Positions 46,728 to 57,890 of a stretch of 64,000 nucleotides of DNA are shown in pieces (the stretch's first letter is position 1; the number at the start of each line of letters is the position of its first letter). The translations under genes and the position numbers were made by a program. The DNA is taken from assembly GCA_035610365.1 (NCBI GenBank), contig CM069436.1, forward strand, positions 36,339,117-36,403,116. The letters run 5' to 3'. The notes below the pieces were generated by a model that saw only the letters and a program-made list of their open reading frames with translations, did not search any database and had not been told where the DNA came from. This stretch comes from Aquatica leii (taxonomy: Eukaryota; Arthropoda; Insecta; Coleoptera; Lampyridae).

Positions 46728-49700
46728 TTGTATCACAAAGAACGGAAGCATCTTGATAATCATCATCATCATCATCTTCATCACTGCTGTCATTTTCGTT
46801 GTCATCATCGTCTTTTGAATTGTTATCATCTTGTAATAAGTTATTATCCGTAATACAATGAAAAATTTTATAATCTTTCGGCAAAGAAATTTATTGGTAT
46901 TTTATTTTAAATTTTTACCTTTAATAATAATGTCGGCAACTAATGATGGTAACTGCTCTCCAACAAACCAAATAAAATCATATTTATCGTTATTTATGGT
47001 CCAGCCGGAAACTTGAGGTGATAGAGATGTTGGGTGTTTCAAATGCGCATTTCTCCAAAACTTTGTGACGTAACGAACTCGTAGTAAACGCTGATATAAT
47101 TCAGTTTTACATGGTGGTAGGCCTGATGGGTCAAAATTACGAAATTTTTTTTCAAAATTATCATCTGATTTTGTAGACCGTTAAGTGTTTGAAAACAATT
47201 GGAACTGAACTTCATTGACGTTCCAAGAATCACGAGCTCCGTAAATATGACAAATTAACTTTTCTAAGATCTTAAATGTATCCTCCAGTAATTTTTCATC
47301 GTCTGTTATTATATTTTGACAGGCTAACTGATACTGTTCTAATTTCTCCAGCAGTTTAAAAGGTCAAAGCTTACCTTTCCGGAAAAAGGCTGATGTGTAG
47401 TCGCATCCGGTGAGTACATGAAAGCACGGTAGAGCTTTTGATAAAGAATTTCCCAGAATTTCGTATGCTTGATTGACGCTTAGAAATCGTTCGTAATTCC
47501 CGACACCCAAATTTATCCAGAGTGTTAGTGATGCATACAAATGTTTCATATTACCAAGAAGTATTATTAAAATATCTGTGTCTAAGCAGCGTATCACAAC
47601 TTCAGCATCAACATTTATTTGGCAAATGTGATATATTATTCGAGAATCGGCTTCTTCATGTTCTTCGCAAGACAATGAATCCTCTACAGTTTTAATAACT
47701 TTATGATTTTCAACCCGGTAAGAATAGCACTTGTTGAAGTTTACATAAATTATTTTATTTCCAATGATAGGAGCCATTTCATCACCAGCCCAATGGTCAA
47801 TAAAAAAATCAATAAGGGCTTCTTTGAAATATATATTTTTAAGTTCAGCCACAAAATTATGTGGACGAGTTTGATTGGGCCCGATAGTAACTTAGCTGAT
47901 CGATTCATCCCGACGTGAACGCTCAAAATCTTTGATTGATGGGGTAAAATATTGATCGAAGATAATATCAATACGATTAGATTTAAATCGTAGCATCATA
48001 CTCAGAAATTTTTTTGATAAAGCACCGAAGGTTACAGGTACTTCTTTCATTAAGTGTAAAATAAAGAAACCATCTAAAATAGCTATATTAAAACACGAAG
48101 GTGGCTTATCGACATTATCACCGATTTTCTCCTCAATCAATTTAACTAATTGAGATTTATCTGTTTTACAGATACTGCCATCTGCGTGGCACATCGATGT
48201 TGACACTGGTGTCAGTGGAAATGTTAAAACTTTCTCAATATCAACTTTATGAGTTAAGGATATCCCAAACATTCTCCCAAATAAATCCCGTTGCATTCTC
48301 AGCTCGACAACTTTATTTCAGAGAGTTAATTTTTTTTTGGAGCCTCAGCGAAGTTGAGTATTTGATTTTTTTTTATTTGCTTGTCAAATCTACTTCCATC
48401 TATAGCAGACTCATTAATTAACTGCTTCCTTAACTCATCACCATTTTCTTCAATGTTCAGTAGGAACTCAGCTATATGTTGAGAGACCGGCTTTCCGCTA
48501 GCTATATTATAAAGATTATCTTTGTCTAAATCTGGATCGAATGGATTACAATTTTTTTCCAAAATATTGATAAAATTGGCAAGTCGTTTTTCAAATATTT
48601 TAATTGGATTAGGTTGTAAGTCTGCGGTAACGTCTTGCAAGTATCTTAATCCACAAACATCGAGAACATGGAAAATCAGAGCAGCCCGAATACTGTGGCT
48701 TTTTGTCCAGCGTTGACGTGCAGCTATCGAATTGGTAAAATGTGCAATACCGCTGAGACGTTTAGCTGCATCAGCATTTATAGTCTGTTCCAGCGTTAGA
48801 TCGATTGGTATTCTCAAAAAAGATTTATCGGTTCTTTTAATTCCAAAACATCCAGACTTGAAGTCCTCTTCAAGTCCTGGATGGGTTTCCTTAACATTAT
48901 TCAAGTTATCATAATATTTAACACACCATCGAGCGTAGTTTGGCTGATTAACTACATAAAATAAATTTGTGATTTTTGGAATTATATGCTTGAACATTTC
49001 AAAGTCACCCATGCGTATACTCCTTGATAAAATGATGTAATAATTAACTAGTTGGATGTACGTCATGTAGAACTAAACAGTTTTACCATGATCACCTTGT
49101 CTTGTTTTATCTACGAATTTTTGATACGAAGAGAGCAGTTGGGACAATACCTGATTCGGTAATAATTCAGCAGTCGTAGTCGAATCGAAAACTTCAAAAT
49201 CTTGATATTGTAAAAGTTTTTCAAAGATTTGTTCTTTTAAAAAATTATGTTTGACTTGTTTTGTTTTCAAGTATTGGTCAAAATGTAATATTTGCAAACC
49301 TACAGCCATCAATGGATGCAAGCGTTTACAACGGTTAAAATGTTTGCCTTCAATGATTCCATTTACCGAGCCTGATGCTATAATCTTACTTTCAACTATC
49401 ATATCTGATAATCCACACTCATTGATAAATACCCCAATTGTTTTAAAAAATGCCATCATCAAATGAAATGAGCCAAGATGTATAAAAAGATTATCAAATT
49501 TTGAAGTTTCCGTTGCCTGAATTTTGAGGGCTATTTTTGCAATGGCCAAATCATATGTTACTTGAACGTATTTTTCGTCACATTCTACGCCAACTGTTTG
49601 AGCCTGTGTCATCGTCAACTTCACTACTGATGTCTCTGTTGGTGACAAATTGATTGAAGTAAGGTAGGATACTTTTTGTTTTGGAGTATTATCCTTTATC

Positions 49701-51514
49701 ATTCTACAATTAAATCCCGTCCACATTGGAGTGTTTGGCACATGGAAAAAAAGTGAAACCATATGTAATAAATCAATAGTTTGTACTAAAGACAAAGTAC
49801 TCGGAATATATTGCTCTATGTTCTCAGTAGGTGTTAATCGTTCTAACATTTGCAATCGGGCAGAAACTGGAACAAGTTCAAGAACAATGGCTTCCAAGGT
49901 TCGTCTTCTTTTCGCTGGTGGTGGTATCATGTCGGACTGATCACTTCTAGAATCGATATCATTTTCATCAAGAGCATCATTATCAATGTTTTGATATATT
50001 ATACCCACGGTGTCATGCAAAGTTTTTTTACCATTAAGAGTATCAACGAATCTATCGAAGTTATCGAAGGCTACACCTGTGCATAACGATGATTTTCGAA
50101 TAATGTCAGGTGGACTAATATCCGAACGATATACAGATGAATAAGTACCTTCAGTTTCCAGCTCCTCCAGTGTAGTATAGTTACAGCAATGTCCAAGACG
50201 ATTAAGAATGTCAATGATTTTGCTACTATTTGTAAGACTTTTAACAGTGATACTAAGAGTAATATGTTTTGAAGGTTTAATAGTACTATTAGTCACACAA
50301 AAAATAGTATTAGAGGCGATTGAGTTCCTTAATCGATTACAGTTTACACCAGTTCTGCGACGAATATCTTTGCCTCCAATCAATGTTTTAAAAAATCGAT
50401 CCAATTTTTCAGGAATAGTGCATTCACCCTTGATTAAATCACTTGACTTGATTTTTGATGGTAATTCTAACTTGTCCATTTTTAAAATGGTGTTCCGTAG
50501 GACTAATGCAGCTTTATCAATAAACTCATTTTCCTCGAATCTCGTCAAATCATTATCTTCTAATAAACTACAATCTTTATGCATGATAACTTTTTTTTTA
50601 TTATTTGAAATAATTTTGATTGATTTTTTAAATTGTTTCAATATTTTGTCCTCAAGATTATGATTTGACATTAAATTTACATCTGACTGAGATTGAAGCT
50701 TTAATTCATCATTGTATATGTCACAAAGAGAAGATAACAGCAAACAATTTTTATTGTTGATAACTTCTTCCTCTATTAATGATACAATTTGTTTGAAAAT
50801 GCACTGGTGGATACTTCGAATGTCATGCCAGGGAGTCTGTGGATTATCAGCAATAACTTTATTATAATCATTTAAATATCCTAATTCACACGAATGATGA
50901 TAAAAAATATTTTCATTTTTTGACTGTAAATTTTCTATTTTGCCTAGCAATTCTTGATTACTTAATTTTGTCATCCACTCTGCTATTTTTTTATAAATTT
51001 TTGCATCATTCGAGGAGTGTAAAGTTTGTTGTTTATCTTTTGATTGCTTGCGATCTTTTCCACAAAAAAAACATTTTTTGTCATTGGAATTTGTTTCTAT
51101 ATTTACCACACTATCAGGCTCAATAATCGCATTAAAAGTGTCAATTTCTTGGGTATTAATTTCTGTATGTAAATTTTTAGACGTATTATCTGGCACGGTT
51201 TCTCTAACATCTACTGCAATATTGGATATCGAAGTTGAACTAGATGTGCTGGGAAGATCTACTGTTGACGAGAAATTAATTTCAGATAAATTTCGATATT
51301 TTGCCATTAGAGCTGTAAAACTGTTGTAACAATTTCTGTGATATCCATCAGTGTCACTAACTTGCTCTGGTAACTGTACATTATCATATTTAAGTTTAAA
51401 ATTTACACGTATTTGTAAAACTTCTTTACACTTTTTTAATTTATCTTGTACAAAAGTTATTATTTTTCCATTTCTGTCTTTACAAAAAACACATTTTAAT
51501 TTTTCACTAGTCAT
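46728..51514 (-). pseudogene. Transposase/nuclease gene of the 6-kb element (several stops)
   Basis: Starts at ATG 51,514. Segment 1 (813 residues): zinc module 1 with Cys 8, 11, His 59, Cys 62; zinc module 2 with Cys 148, 151, His 206/207, Cys 209; a basic PPAKRRR near the middle; then a conserved HLGSFHLMMAFFKTIG block (from about 679), which I associate with Academ transposases. A TAG (49,073-49,075) separates it in frame from 246 residues. One frameshift follows in an A9 run near 48,330. The last frame, with stops at 47,892, 47,364 and 47,181, has DILIILL, EEADSRI and TGCDYTSAF, a FEN1/XPG-like nuclease signature. A GT...AG intron probably joins it to an acidic tail ending near 46,728. 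Likely about 1,500 residues when intact; central DDE residues not assigned. Confidence 0.72.
46835..46918 (-). other. Probable small intron near the 3' end of the transposon gene
   Basis: On the minus strand the frame SLVADIII ends at a GGTAAAAAT donor-like site. About 80 A/T-rich bases later TTATTACAAG precedes a frame rich in Asp and Glu ending at a stop near 46,728. The flanking coding quality and the A/T-rich middle suggest an intron; the exact ends are inferred. Confidence 0.4.
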
Positions 51515-51670
51515 TGTAACACAATTTTGTTAAAAACATTAAAAATAACAGCAACGAATACACCAATGTGACTAAACTGACGCCATCTTAACTAAAAACA
51601 GCTGCTGTCGTCTATTTCGCTTGCGCAACTTACACGTGATTATCTGCACTCCTCCAACATGCCCAATGAG

Positions 51671-52083
51671 TTTTCACTTTTATATCGGTCTGGCTGACGG
51701 TTTTACAATGGAATTATTGATTGGCAAATTAATTTTAGGTTTTTAGGTGCTTAAACAACATCATATTAGAATTTCAGCCATACTAAAATATTTAGAAATT
51801 TTTTTTTTTTTATTTGAAATTAGCGTTTGGCATAGTATAAACAACAGTAAAAATATCTGGCAATAATAGATTCATGTTGCAAGAAGTTCAATAAAAATAA
51901 TTAAAAAAAAAACTTCTTAAAGTTATTTAAAAAATTGATATTTTACCTGTACAGGTACGATGTGCACTGATGAACGCAACCACTACCGCCAGCCAGGTGC
52001 CCGTATGATGTCCGGGAGAGTGAGAGAGATAGTATATCTAAAAATTGGCCTACCTGAAATTCTCTCTCAAAAACGTTGCTAGC
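51671..52083 (-). repeat. Right long terminal inverted repeat
   Basis: 413 bases, the inverted partner of 46,102-46,515. Its outer end CGTTGCTAGC mirrors GCTAGCAACG on the left; beyond it lie ten more element bases ending ACTA. Confidence 0.9.
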
Positions 52084-52093
52084 TCTTAGACTA

Positions 52094-52154
52094 CAAGAAT
52101 GTGTGTCCGCCACATGGAAAAGCGGTTACTGTGTGTAATAATTGCAAAAAATAA
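52094..52154 (+). pseudogene. piggyBac-like transposase C-terminus, 3' part
   Basis: Starts with the second CAA copy. Read in the frame broken at 46,085 it gives KNVCPPHGKAVTVCNNCKK and a TAA (52,152-52,154), which supplies the missing Cys, His and final Cys pair of the zinc domain. This shows the 6-kb element split one gene. Confidence 0.75.
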
Positions 52155-52544
52155 ATGTAAATATGTATTTCTTTTTTCTAATATACGTTTATTAAACAAT
52201 TTACGACTATCTTTATGCATAAAACGATTTACATAAATTCTACTGAATAACAAATACGCATTGAGGTATACTTTCTAAAAAAATATTTGTTTTGAATAAA
52301 AAAAAGATTAGGGTCTGCGTGGACCCCAACCGGTATTAACTGTTTTAGAAATCACTCTCTGTAGAAAAGTTAAAGAAACTGCTAAAATGTAATGGGAAGT
52401 TCTTGATCTAATTCATTTATAACCTCCTGCCAGAGGACATTAGAAAATTTAAAAAAAAAACGTGTCTAATGAAAATAGTGCAATAGAAATCAAATATATT
52501 CATCATATACAAGCTTAAAAGTTTGTAGAATTTTTACAGCACAC
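52155..52544. other. piggyBac 3' flank and intergenic DNA
   Basis: AT-rich sequence after the piggyBac stop. At 52,311-52,345 a GGGTC...GACCC hairpin followed by CCGGTATTAA could mark the piggyBac 3' end (TTAA is its target), but the terminal GGG expected next to TTAA is not clear. Confidence 0.35.
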
Positions 52545-52790
52545 CAAGCATTTTCATTACATGACAAACTGATGAGACCGTACCCTGATTGCCAACTTAT
52601 ACAAGCTAAACTTATATTCAATTTGCTTATTTAGAGCCAGAAAGAATTAAAAATATGTTTGGTGATTTTATGCAACGTTCAAGAATCGCTAATGTAGAAA
52701 CTTGCAAAAATATAGCACTCGCATCAGTTGTATTACACCATTACTTGCAACGTACAGAAGAACATCTACAATTTGCATCTTACGGGTTTT
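52545..52790 (+). pseudogene. PIF/Harbinger transposase C-terminal relic
   Basis: Plus strand, broken frames: RPYPDCQL, then IKNMFGDF and SVVLHHYLQRTEEH. These follow the end of HARBI1-type transposases (RPY....L, R..VENAFG, then VLHN.L), including the last catalytic Glu region, where KNMFG replaces ENAFG. About 75 residues remain. It is a second Harbinger relic, unrelated in position to that at 39.7-40.2 kb. Confidence 0.5.
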
Positions 52791-53389
52791 GCCGATTTTA
52801 TTCAGATGAACGAAAAATACGCATTAGTAATTAGACTAAGGAAAGCTTTTTGCTACCCGGTTAGGTGCAAACAACGATGCAGCAAAGTTAAAAAAAGGAA
52901 CAGAAATATTCTGTATCAGATTTTTAATTTGGATCGCGGTTCTGTATTATGGCAGTTAGAAATAGTTATGAGAGGTTCTGTGCCAAATATATTATGACAT
53001 TAAAAGTGTTTCTTGATTCTATTATATGATTTCTCAGTCAACTTTTAATTACAGTATTGCAAAATAATTTCAACTCGTATACTTTCGGCAAACAATTGAT
53101 CTGACGACTTCACTGTAGACACTTCTTCAGAAAGTGCTCAAACCTGCCATTACTGGTTTTAGATTTTAATTAATGTTGCTTGTATTTTGCTTTTTAGTGC
53201 GCTTTTGCTTTGCAAGCGATGTTTCAAATTCTCAACTCCTGTATCGCTACCTTCTAATCGTGAGACATTTTTTTTGTTAATCGTTAGATGTCGGATGATA
53301 ACCTAATTTACAATACTTATGATACATTCTAATACAACTTATAAAACCTATAAAAACTTATAAAACTTAGTTAACCTTCCTTTCTATCT

Positions 53390-54355
53390 CTTTCCATGTT
53401 CGTTACTTGCATGTTTTACGTGCTACTTGTATGTGTTCTTCTAATTTTTTTCTTGGTCTGTCTACTCTGTTCTTCTCCTTTGTTTTTCGTATACTTTTTT
53501 TGCTATCCTATTGTAATCAATTTGGAGCAAGTGACCTAACAATTTTCGTTGCTTTTTTTCTATCAATTTTTTTATAAGTTTTACTACTTTTGGAAATTTT
53601 TTTTAGAAGAACGTGTTTTTAAGCGTGTTATATATGTTTCCAACATTTTCTATTCTTTCTATTACTTCATTGTCTATCTTCCCCTTATTTGCTACTGTTA
53701 TTCTCAATTTGAAATTTGTTTTTTGTTCTAGTATTTGTCCTATATTGATGATTTGTATATTTATTTTTATGTTTATTTTATTTATCTCGCGGTAGTACAT
53801 ATTAAAATTTCTTTGTAGATTTCCGTTGACTCTGCTAGCAGTACCATATCGTCGGCAAACAGTAGTTCCTGTACTATTTTTCTATTCAGTCTACATCTTT
53901 CCACTTTTATATTGTAACATTCCTTTTTAGAGGTTTTTACTACGTCATCTATGAGTACTAAGAGTAGGAGTGTACACATCTTTGTTTCAGTCCTATTTTT
54001 GTTTCGAATTGATCTGATGTGTTTTTACTTTATTTTTATTGTTTTTGTATACCGCTTTAATGACGTCTATCACGTCTTTATTTACTGCTCTATTTTCCAG
54101 ACTTTCCCAGAAATCTTTTCTCCTTACCCTGCTAAAGATGTATTTCTTTCTTTTTCCTTCTTATTTTTTCTTTTATCTGTCTAATTGTGAAAATTTAGTC
54201 TAGTGTGTTTCTGTCTCTACGGAACCCATGTTGTAACTTTAACGAGTTTTCAATTTGCTTTTTCAGACGCTCCTCTATTATTCTGCTTAATACTTTGCTG
54301 GGTATACTCATTAGCGTAATTTTCTTATGATTAGTACAATCTTTTGAGCCTCTTT
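53390..54355 (-). pseudogene. LINE 3' part: reverse transcriptase to C-terminus
   Basis: Minus strand. From 54,355 down: RGSKDCTNHKKITLMS and KVLSRIIEERL, then LQHGFRRDRNT (near 54,210), conserved RT blocks; LLFADDMVLLAES (near 53,840-53,870), the catalytic Asp pair; KIDNEVIERIENVGNIY (53,650-53,720), typical of the RT thumb in RTE/Jockey-like LINEs; and near 53,400-53,560 a basic segment (VYEKQRR, RPRKK) usual at the end of such proteins. Frames are broken. It begins exactly where the inverted segment to the right ends in protein coordinates. Confidence 0.75.
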
Positions 54356-55325
54356 ATATAAAGGCAATATTATCGTTAGAAGCCAGTGTATGAGCATTAA
54401 GCACAGAAAGATACATGAGGCAACCGAACGAAAACACTAAAAATGAAAATAGTATAAGTTTCATAAAACTATGTGTCCATAATAATTTGGTGATCACTAA
54501 CACAAAGTTAATGCACAAGGATATACACAAATACACCAGGAAAATCTGTTCCATAAACGAGCAGTCAATTAATAACTATTTTATTGTAAATACAAAAAAT
54601 TAAAAGATAGTGACGGATGTAAGTGTAAAAAGAAACGCGGAAATAGAAAGTGACTCTTATCTACCCAAAATAAAATTCTGGATGAATGATTGATCAAGAG
54701 ATAAAAAGAAAGAAAATAGTCAAACAAAAAATCAAAAATTATAGACTAAAGAATAGTGAAACAAAAAAAATTTTAAGAAATTTTAGACAAGAAATTTTTT
54801 CTAAAGTAACACTGAGAAATCATTCTAGAAGCGGCAAAAACTAGCTGTGAGGTATAGAAAATTGTAAACATATACAGAAAAGAAAAAAGTTTGAAACCAA
54901 AATGTAAGTAAACTATTTAGAAAACCAAAAACTATTCTATAATACATTAAAGCAACTAAGACAAAAGAAACCGCTCAAATTAAGAAACTTAAAAGACAAA
55001 AACTGTAAAGTGATATGCAAAGATAAAGAAAATCTGAAAAGGTTAAAGGAATACTTCGAAAAATTAACAGAACTAGGAAACAATATAAAACAAGGAAAGA
55101 ATGAGGAAACAAGGACAGCGCAAAAAAACACAAAAACTACAAAAAATATCAAAAGAGGAAATCATAGACACAATTAAGACGCTCAAACTAGGAAAAGCAT
55201 TATGGGTAGATAAAATTACAGAAGCGATGTTGAGATACATGGGAAAGAAAGTTACAGAAGAATTCCACAACTTAATAAATGAAACTATAACACAAAAAAG
55301 TAAAGTAAGCGTCAGACATACGAAC
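54356..55325 (+). pseudogene. LINE 5' part, inverted: endonuclease and RT N-terminus
   Basis: Plus strand, opposite to its partner. The segment at 54,415-54,603 reads NENSISFIKLCVHNNLVITNT, then HKDIHKYTRK and INNYFIV, the C-terminal half of an AP-type LINE endonuclease. A connecting region follows (54,605-55,090). The segment at 55,101-55,300 reads KISKEEIIDTIKTLKLGKALW, KITEAMLRYMGK and NLINETI, the start of the RT. Homology ends near 55,300, just before the protein position where the minus-strand part begins. Together they fit one LINE copy with a 5' inversion from twin priming. Confidence 0.75.
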
Positions 55326-55329
55326 CAAT

Positions 55330-57004
55330 GTTCAGCGGTTAGGCAATAACACATCTACTTGTACAGTTTGTATAATTTTTTTTAATGTTACCATTAGTTC
55401 TATAGCAAAAGCTATTAATTCAATAAAAACATAATAATGCACTTACCTAACTGTTGTATATTGATTACACTAAAATTAGACTTCTACTTTCGACGCTTTC
55501 TAACAAGTTTTGTTTTACTTAACTTCCTGTCAAAATTGCAGTCGTCAGTTACTTAAAATCGTGATTGCGATGTCTAAATTAATTATGTAACATGATCGGC
55601 GTGTGTTGAAGCTATGATATAAAACGACAACGCGTTTCTATTAGTTGATTCATCACAGGGTGAGTTTTTTTTTATGCAGCGGATTATTAAGAAATAATTC
55701 AATTAAATTCACGTTGATAAAACGACAATTAATATTAGATTAGCGTTTTCTATAATTTTTCTAACGTCGCAACTGGACCTTGAACTTGTGGGCTAAATGA
55801 CTGGATGAAATGGTATAAAATACACTTCAATATGTATTTATAAGGTATGTAACACGACTCTGTAACAAAACAGATTTCTGGTGTATTTGTTTATGTCACA
55901 GGTACGGAATTACATAAAGTTGTTGTCGTACAACTTGAGAGATGAATAAAACCACCTAAAACACTTACGGCGAGCATTAAGGTACTCTACGAACAAATGT
56001 CTCAGGCTTACTCATCCTGGTCGACCAAGGTGCAGTATATAACAATCCAGTAATAGTGAATAACCCTTCAGTCATCTACGGCGACACTACGGTACTCTAT
56101 AAACAGAAAATTTCAGGTTTTCGACAATTACTAACAAGGATAACCAAATACAATACTCCAAAACACAACAATTACTGAATATACGTACGGATTAATGAAA
56201 CTCCGTGAAAATGATCCGCTGTTTATTGCAACAGGTAAAACGCAGGTCCCGCTTGTTGCAATAACCGGTCAGGATGTATTTAGGTTGAGCAAATGCTCTA
56301 GGTACAGGCGGTGATTGTTAACAAGTTAGTGGTTAGCTTACGGTTGGTTTTCAGGTTTGGCTTGCGGTTTTTGGAATGTCCGAGGTGTCTTTAGAGACGC
56401 CGCTCGGACGACGACGGAAATATGCCATCCTAAACGGTGCAGTCGCTTTTATATCCTTTTTTTTCTTCTTTTTGTGCCGTTTTTAGAGCGGGGATTGTTT
56501 TTGCGCTGGTGGCATATGCGAGGATGGGGGTAAGTACACGCACCATTTTAAAATTGATTTTAAATTTGTTCAAAATGGTGGACTTTATTTTTGTTTTGTT
56601 ACAAACAATATTTCAGTTGGATGTGCCCGCATTTTTACATTCAGTTTTTTGACATTAAATTTATTTTATAAAACAGTCTATAGGTTTTTACACTGTTCCT
56701 CTTTAAATAGAAATAATTAAGCACAGAGTATTAATAATTTGAATGTTATTACCAGTAACTTTCTTATCATCTTTTCGAACTCCAGCAATGATAATGGGGA
56801 TTGACATCTACGCATTTTGTTTAACTAAGTAGTTTTTAAAAAGAAGATCCGCCTTGTCAAACAATAGAGTAAATTGTGGCACCACATAAATTACTTGCTC
56901 GTCTTTTTCAAGTTTTAATATAAAAGTGTTGTGAGCCACAACGTCAGATGCCCTCTTGGTTAAGTTAGTCAGGTGCGTGGAGAACAGTATTTATTTCTTA
57001 AGTT
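55330..57004. other. Intergenic DNA with repeats and GC-rich hairpins
   Basis: 55,330-55,860 is ordinary. ACGGCGAGCATTAAGGTACT (55,967) recurs as ACGGCGACACTACGGTACT (56,079), both followed by CTA.(C/A)AA and TTTCAGG or TCTCAGG, an imperfect duplication about 112 bases apart. 56,223-56,409 holds strong hairpins, listed separately. The plus-strand frame 56,437-56,652 has no motif. Confidence 0.45.
56223..56409. other. Cluster of stable hairpins
   Basis: TTATTGCAACA (56,223-56,233) is exactly complementary to 56,254-56,264 with a 20-base loop. GAGC/GCTC (56,287-56,298) makes a small hairpin. GTCCGAG (56,378-56,384) pairs with CTCGGAC (56,403-56,409), enclosing GTGTCT/AGACGC around a TTAG loop. 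The GC content of this stretch is far above the local average. Function unknown. Confidence 0.5.
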
Positions 57005-57012
57005 AATTAAAT
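57005..57012. repeat. 8-bp target site duplication AATTAAAT (left)
   Basis: Exact match to 57,883-57,890 on the other side of the hAT-like element. Confidence 0.85.
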
Positions 57013-57882
57013 TAGTGATGGGATAATTCGAATGAAAAATAACCGATCATCCGGTTATCAAAATAATCGTTGTAATTCGGTTATTAGATTTGAGTATTCG
57101 AATGAAAAATAATCGAAAGCTATACGCCTGCGCCAGCAACTGTCTATCCAGTTATAAAAGATGTATTCATTTATATATACAATTTCAATTAGATTATAAA
57201 AACTTACAGCATTCAGTACCTAGTAGGTACCCGGTTATGCATAATCGATGTATGTTATGACAAAAATGTGCAATCGTGACGAAATGAAACTTGATATCGT
57301 TGCAACTTTCATACAGAGAATAAGAACTTAAAAAACCAAATAAATTTTGAAAGTAATTATTTATTCAAAAACAACTTTGTTAATGTTAATAGCACAAATC
57401 AATATTATTTAAAAAAAATACAGGCATTATATTCGAAAAAAGTATCTATACATAAACAAAGTGCAAAAAATAATTTCAATTAAACTGAAAAAGAACATAT
57501 AACAAATCAAAGGAAATAACGAACATCTCATATATAATAAAATATGTTTATATGTGTATACTTATTCCCCTAATCAATGGTTTTTTTACATTTATGTGTC
57601 TATCAAAAAAGTAAATAAACTTGATTTAAAAAAAAAATTGTTTACTTTTGTGTAGTTTAAAAAAATTCAGATGTTAAGAAGTTTTTATAAGATTGAAATG
57701 ACCAGGAGTGTATGAAGTGACGAATGCGAATGTGCAATTGAGTAAACGTACGAAAATTCCTTCTCTTGAATACACTGTTAAGTGATTCAAGTGATATGTC
57801 ATTCGAATGATCATCCAGTTTTTAAAATCACTCAAGTACTGAGTATTCGGTTATTGAAATAATTCGGTTATGCCCAACACTA
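57013..57882. mobile_element. Non-autonomous hAT-like element (870 bp)
   Basis: Ends TAGTGATGGG and CCCAACACTA form imperfect terminal inverted repeats (TAGTG.TGGG..ATAA), with related sub-terminal blocks rich in TCGAAT and CGGTTAT. An exact 8-bp duplication AATTAAAT flanks it, the hAT hallmark. No transposase frame inside; the interior is AT-rich. Such copies depend on a transposase supplied by an autonomous relative. Confidence 0.85.
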
Positions 57883-57890
57883 AATTAAAT
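57883..57890. repeat. 8-bp target site duplication AATTAAAT (right)
   Basis: Exact match to 57,005-57,012. Confidence 0.85.

Larger units (their letters stand above)
46086..52093 (-). mobile_element. 6.0-kb DNA transposon, probably Academ superfamily (AcademX-like)
   Basis: A unit bounded by long inverted repeats (46,102-46,515 and 51,671-52,083, plus short outer ends beginning TAGT), inserted into the Cys-rich domain of a piggyBac gene with a 3-bp CAA duplication. One large minus-strand gene (about 51,514 to 46,728) fills it. The gene has two N-terminal zinc modules, a long central region and a C-terminal FEN1/XPG-like nuclease domain. As I recall the literature, Academ elements make 3-4 bp duplications and animal members carry an XPG nuclease, which fits. 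The gene has four in-frame stops and one frameshift, so this copy is not autonomous. Confidence 0.7.

Noticed and set aside
46086..52093. CACTA (En/Spm) transposon because of the ACTA/TAGT ends and 3-bp duplication
   Set aside because: CACTA elements start with CACTA, whereas this one starts with TAGT, and the protein shows a FEN1/XPG-like end and no CACTA-type transposase motif that I can see.
53100..53150. Hammerhead-like string CTGAAGAAGTG on the minus strand
   Set aside because: No GAAAC-like segment or NUH triplet follows at the right place and no stem I can be drawn.
54937..55354. Long minus-strand frames opposite the LINE endonuclease/RT segment
   Set aside because: They are antisense shadows; the conserved LINE motifs are on the plus strand here.
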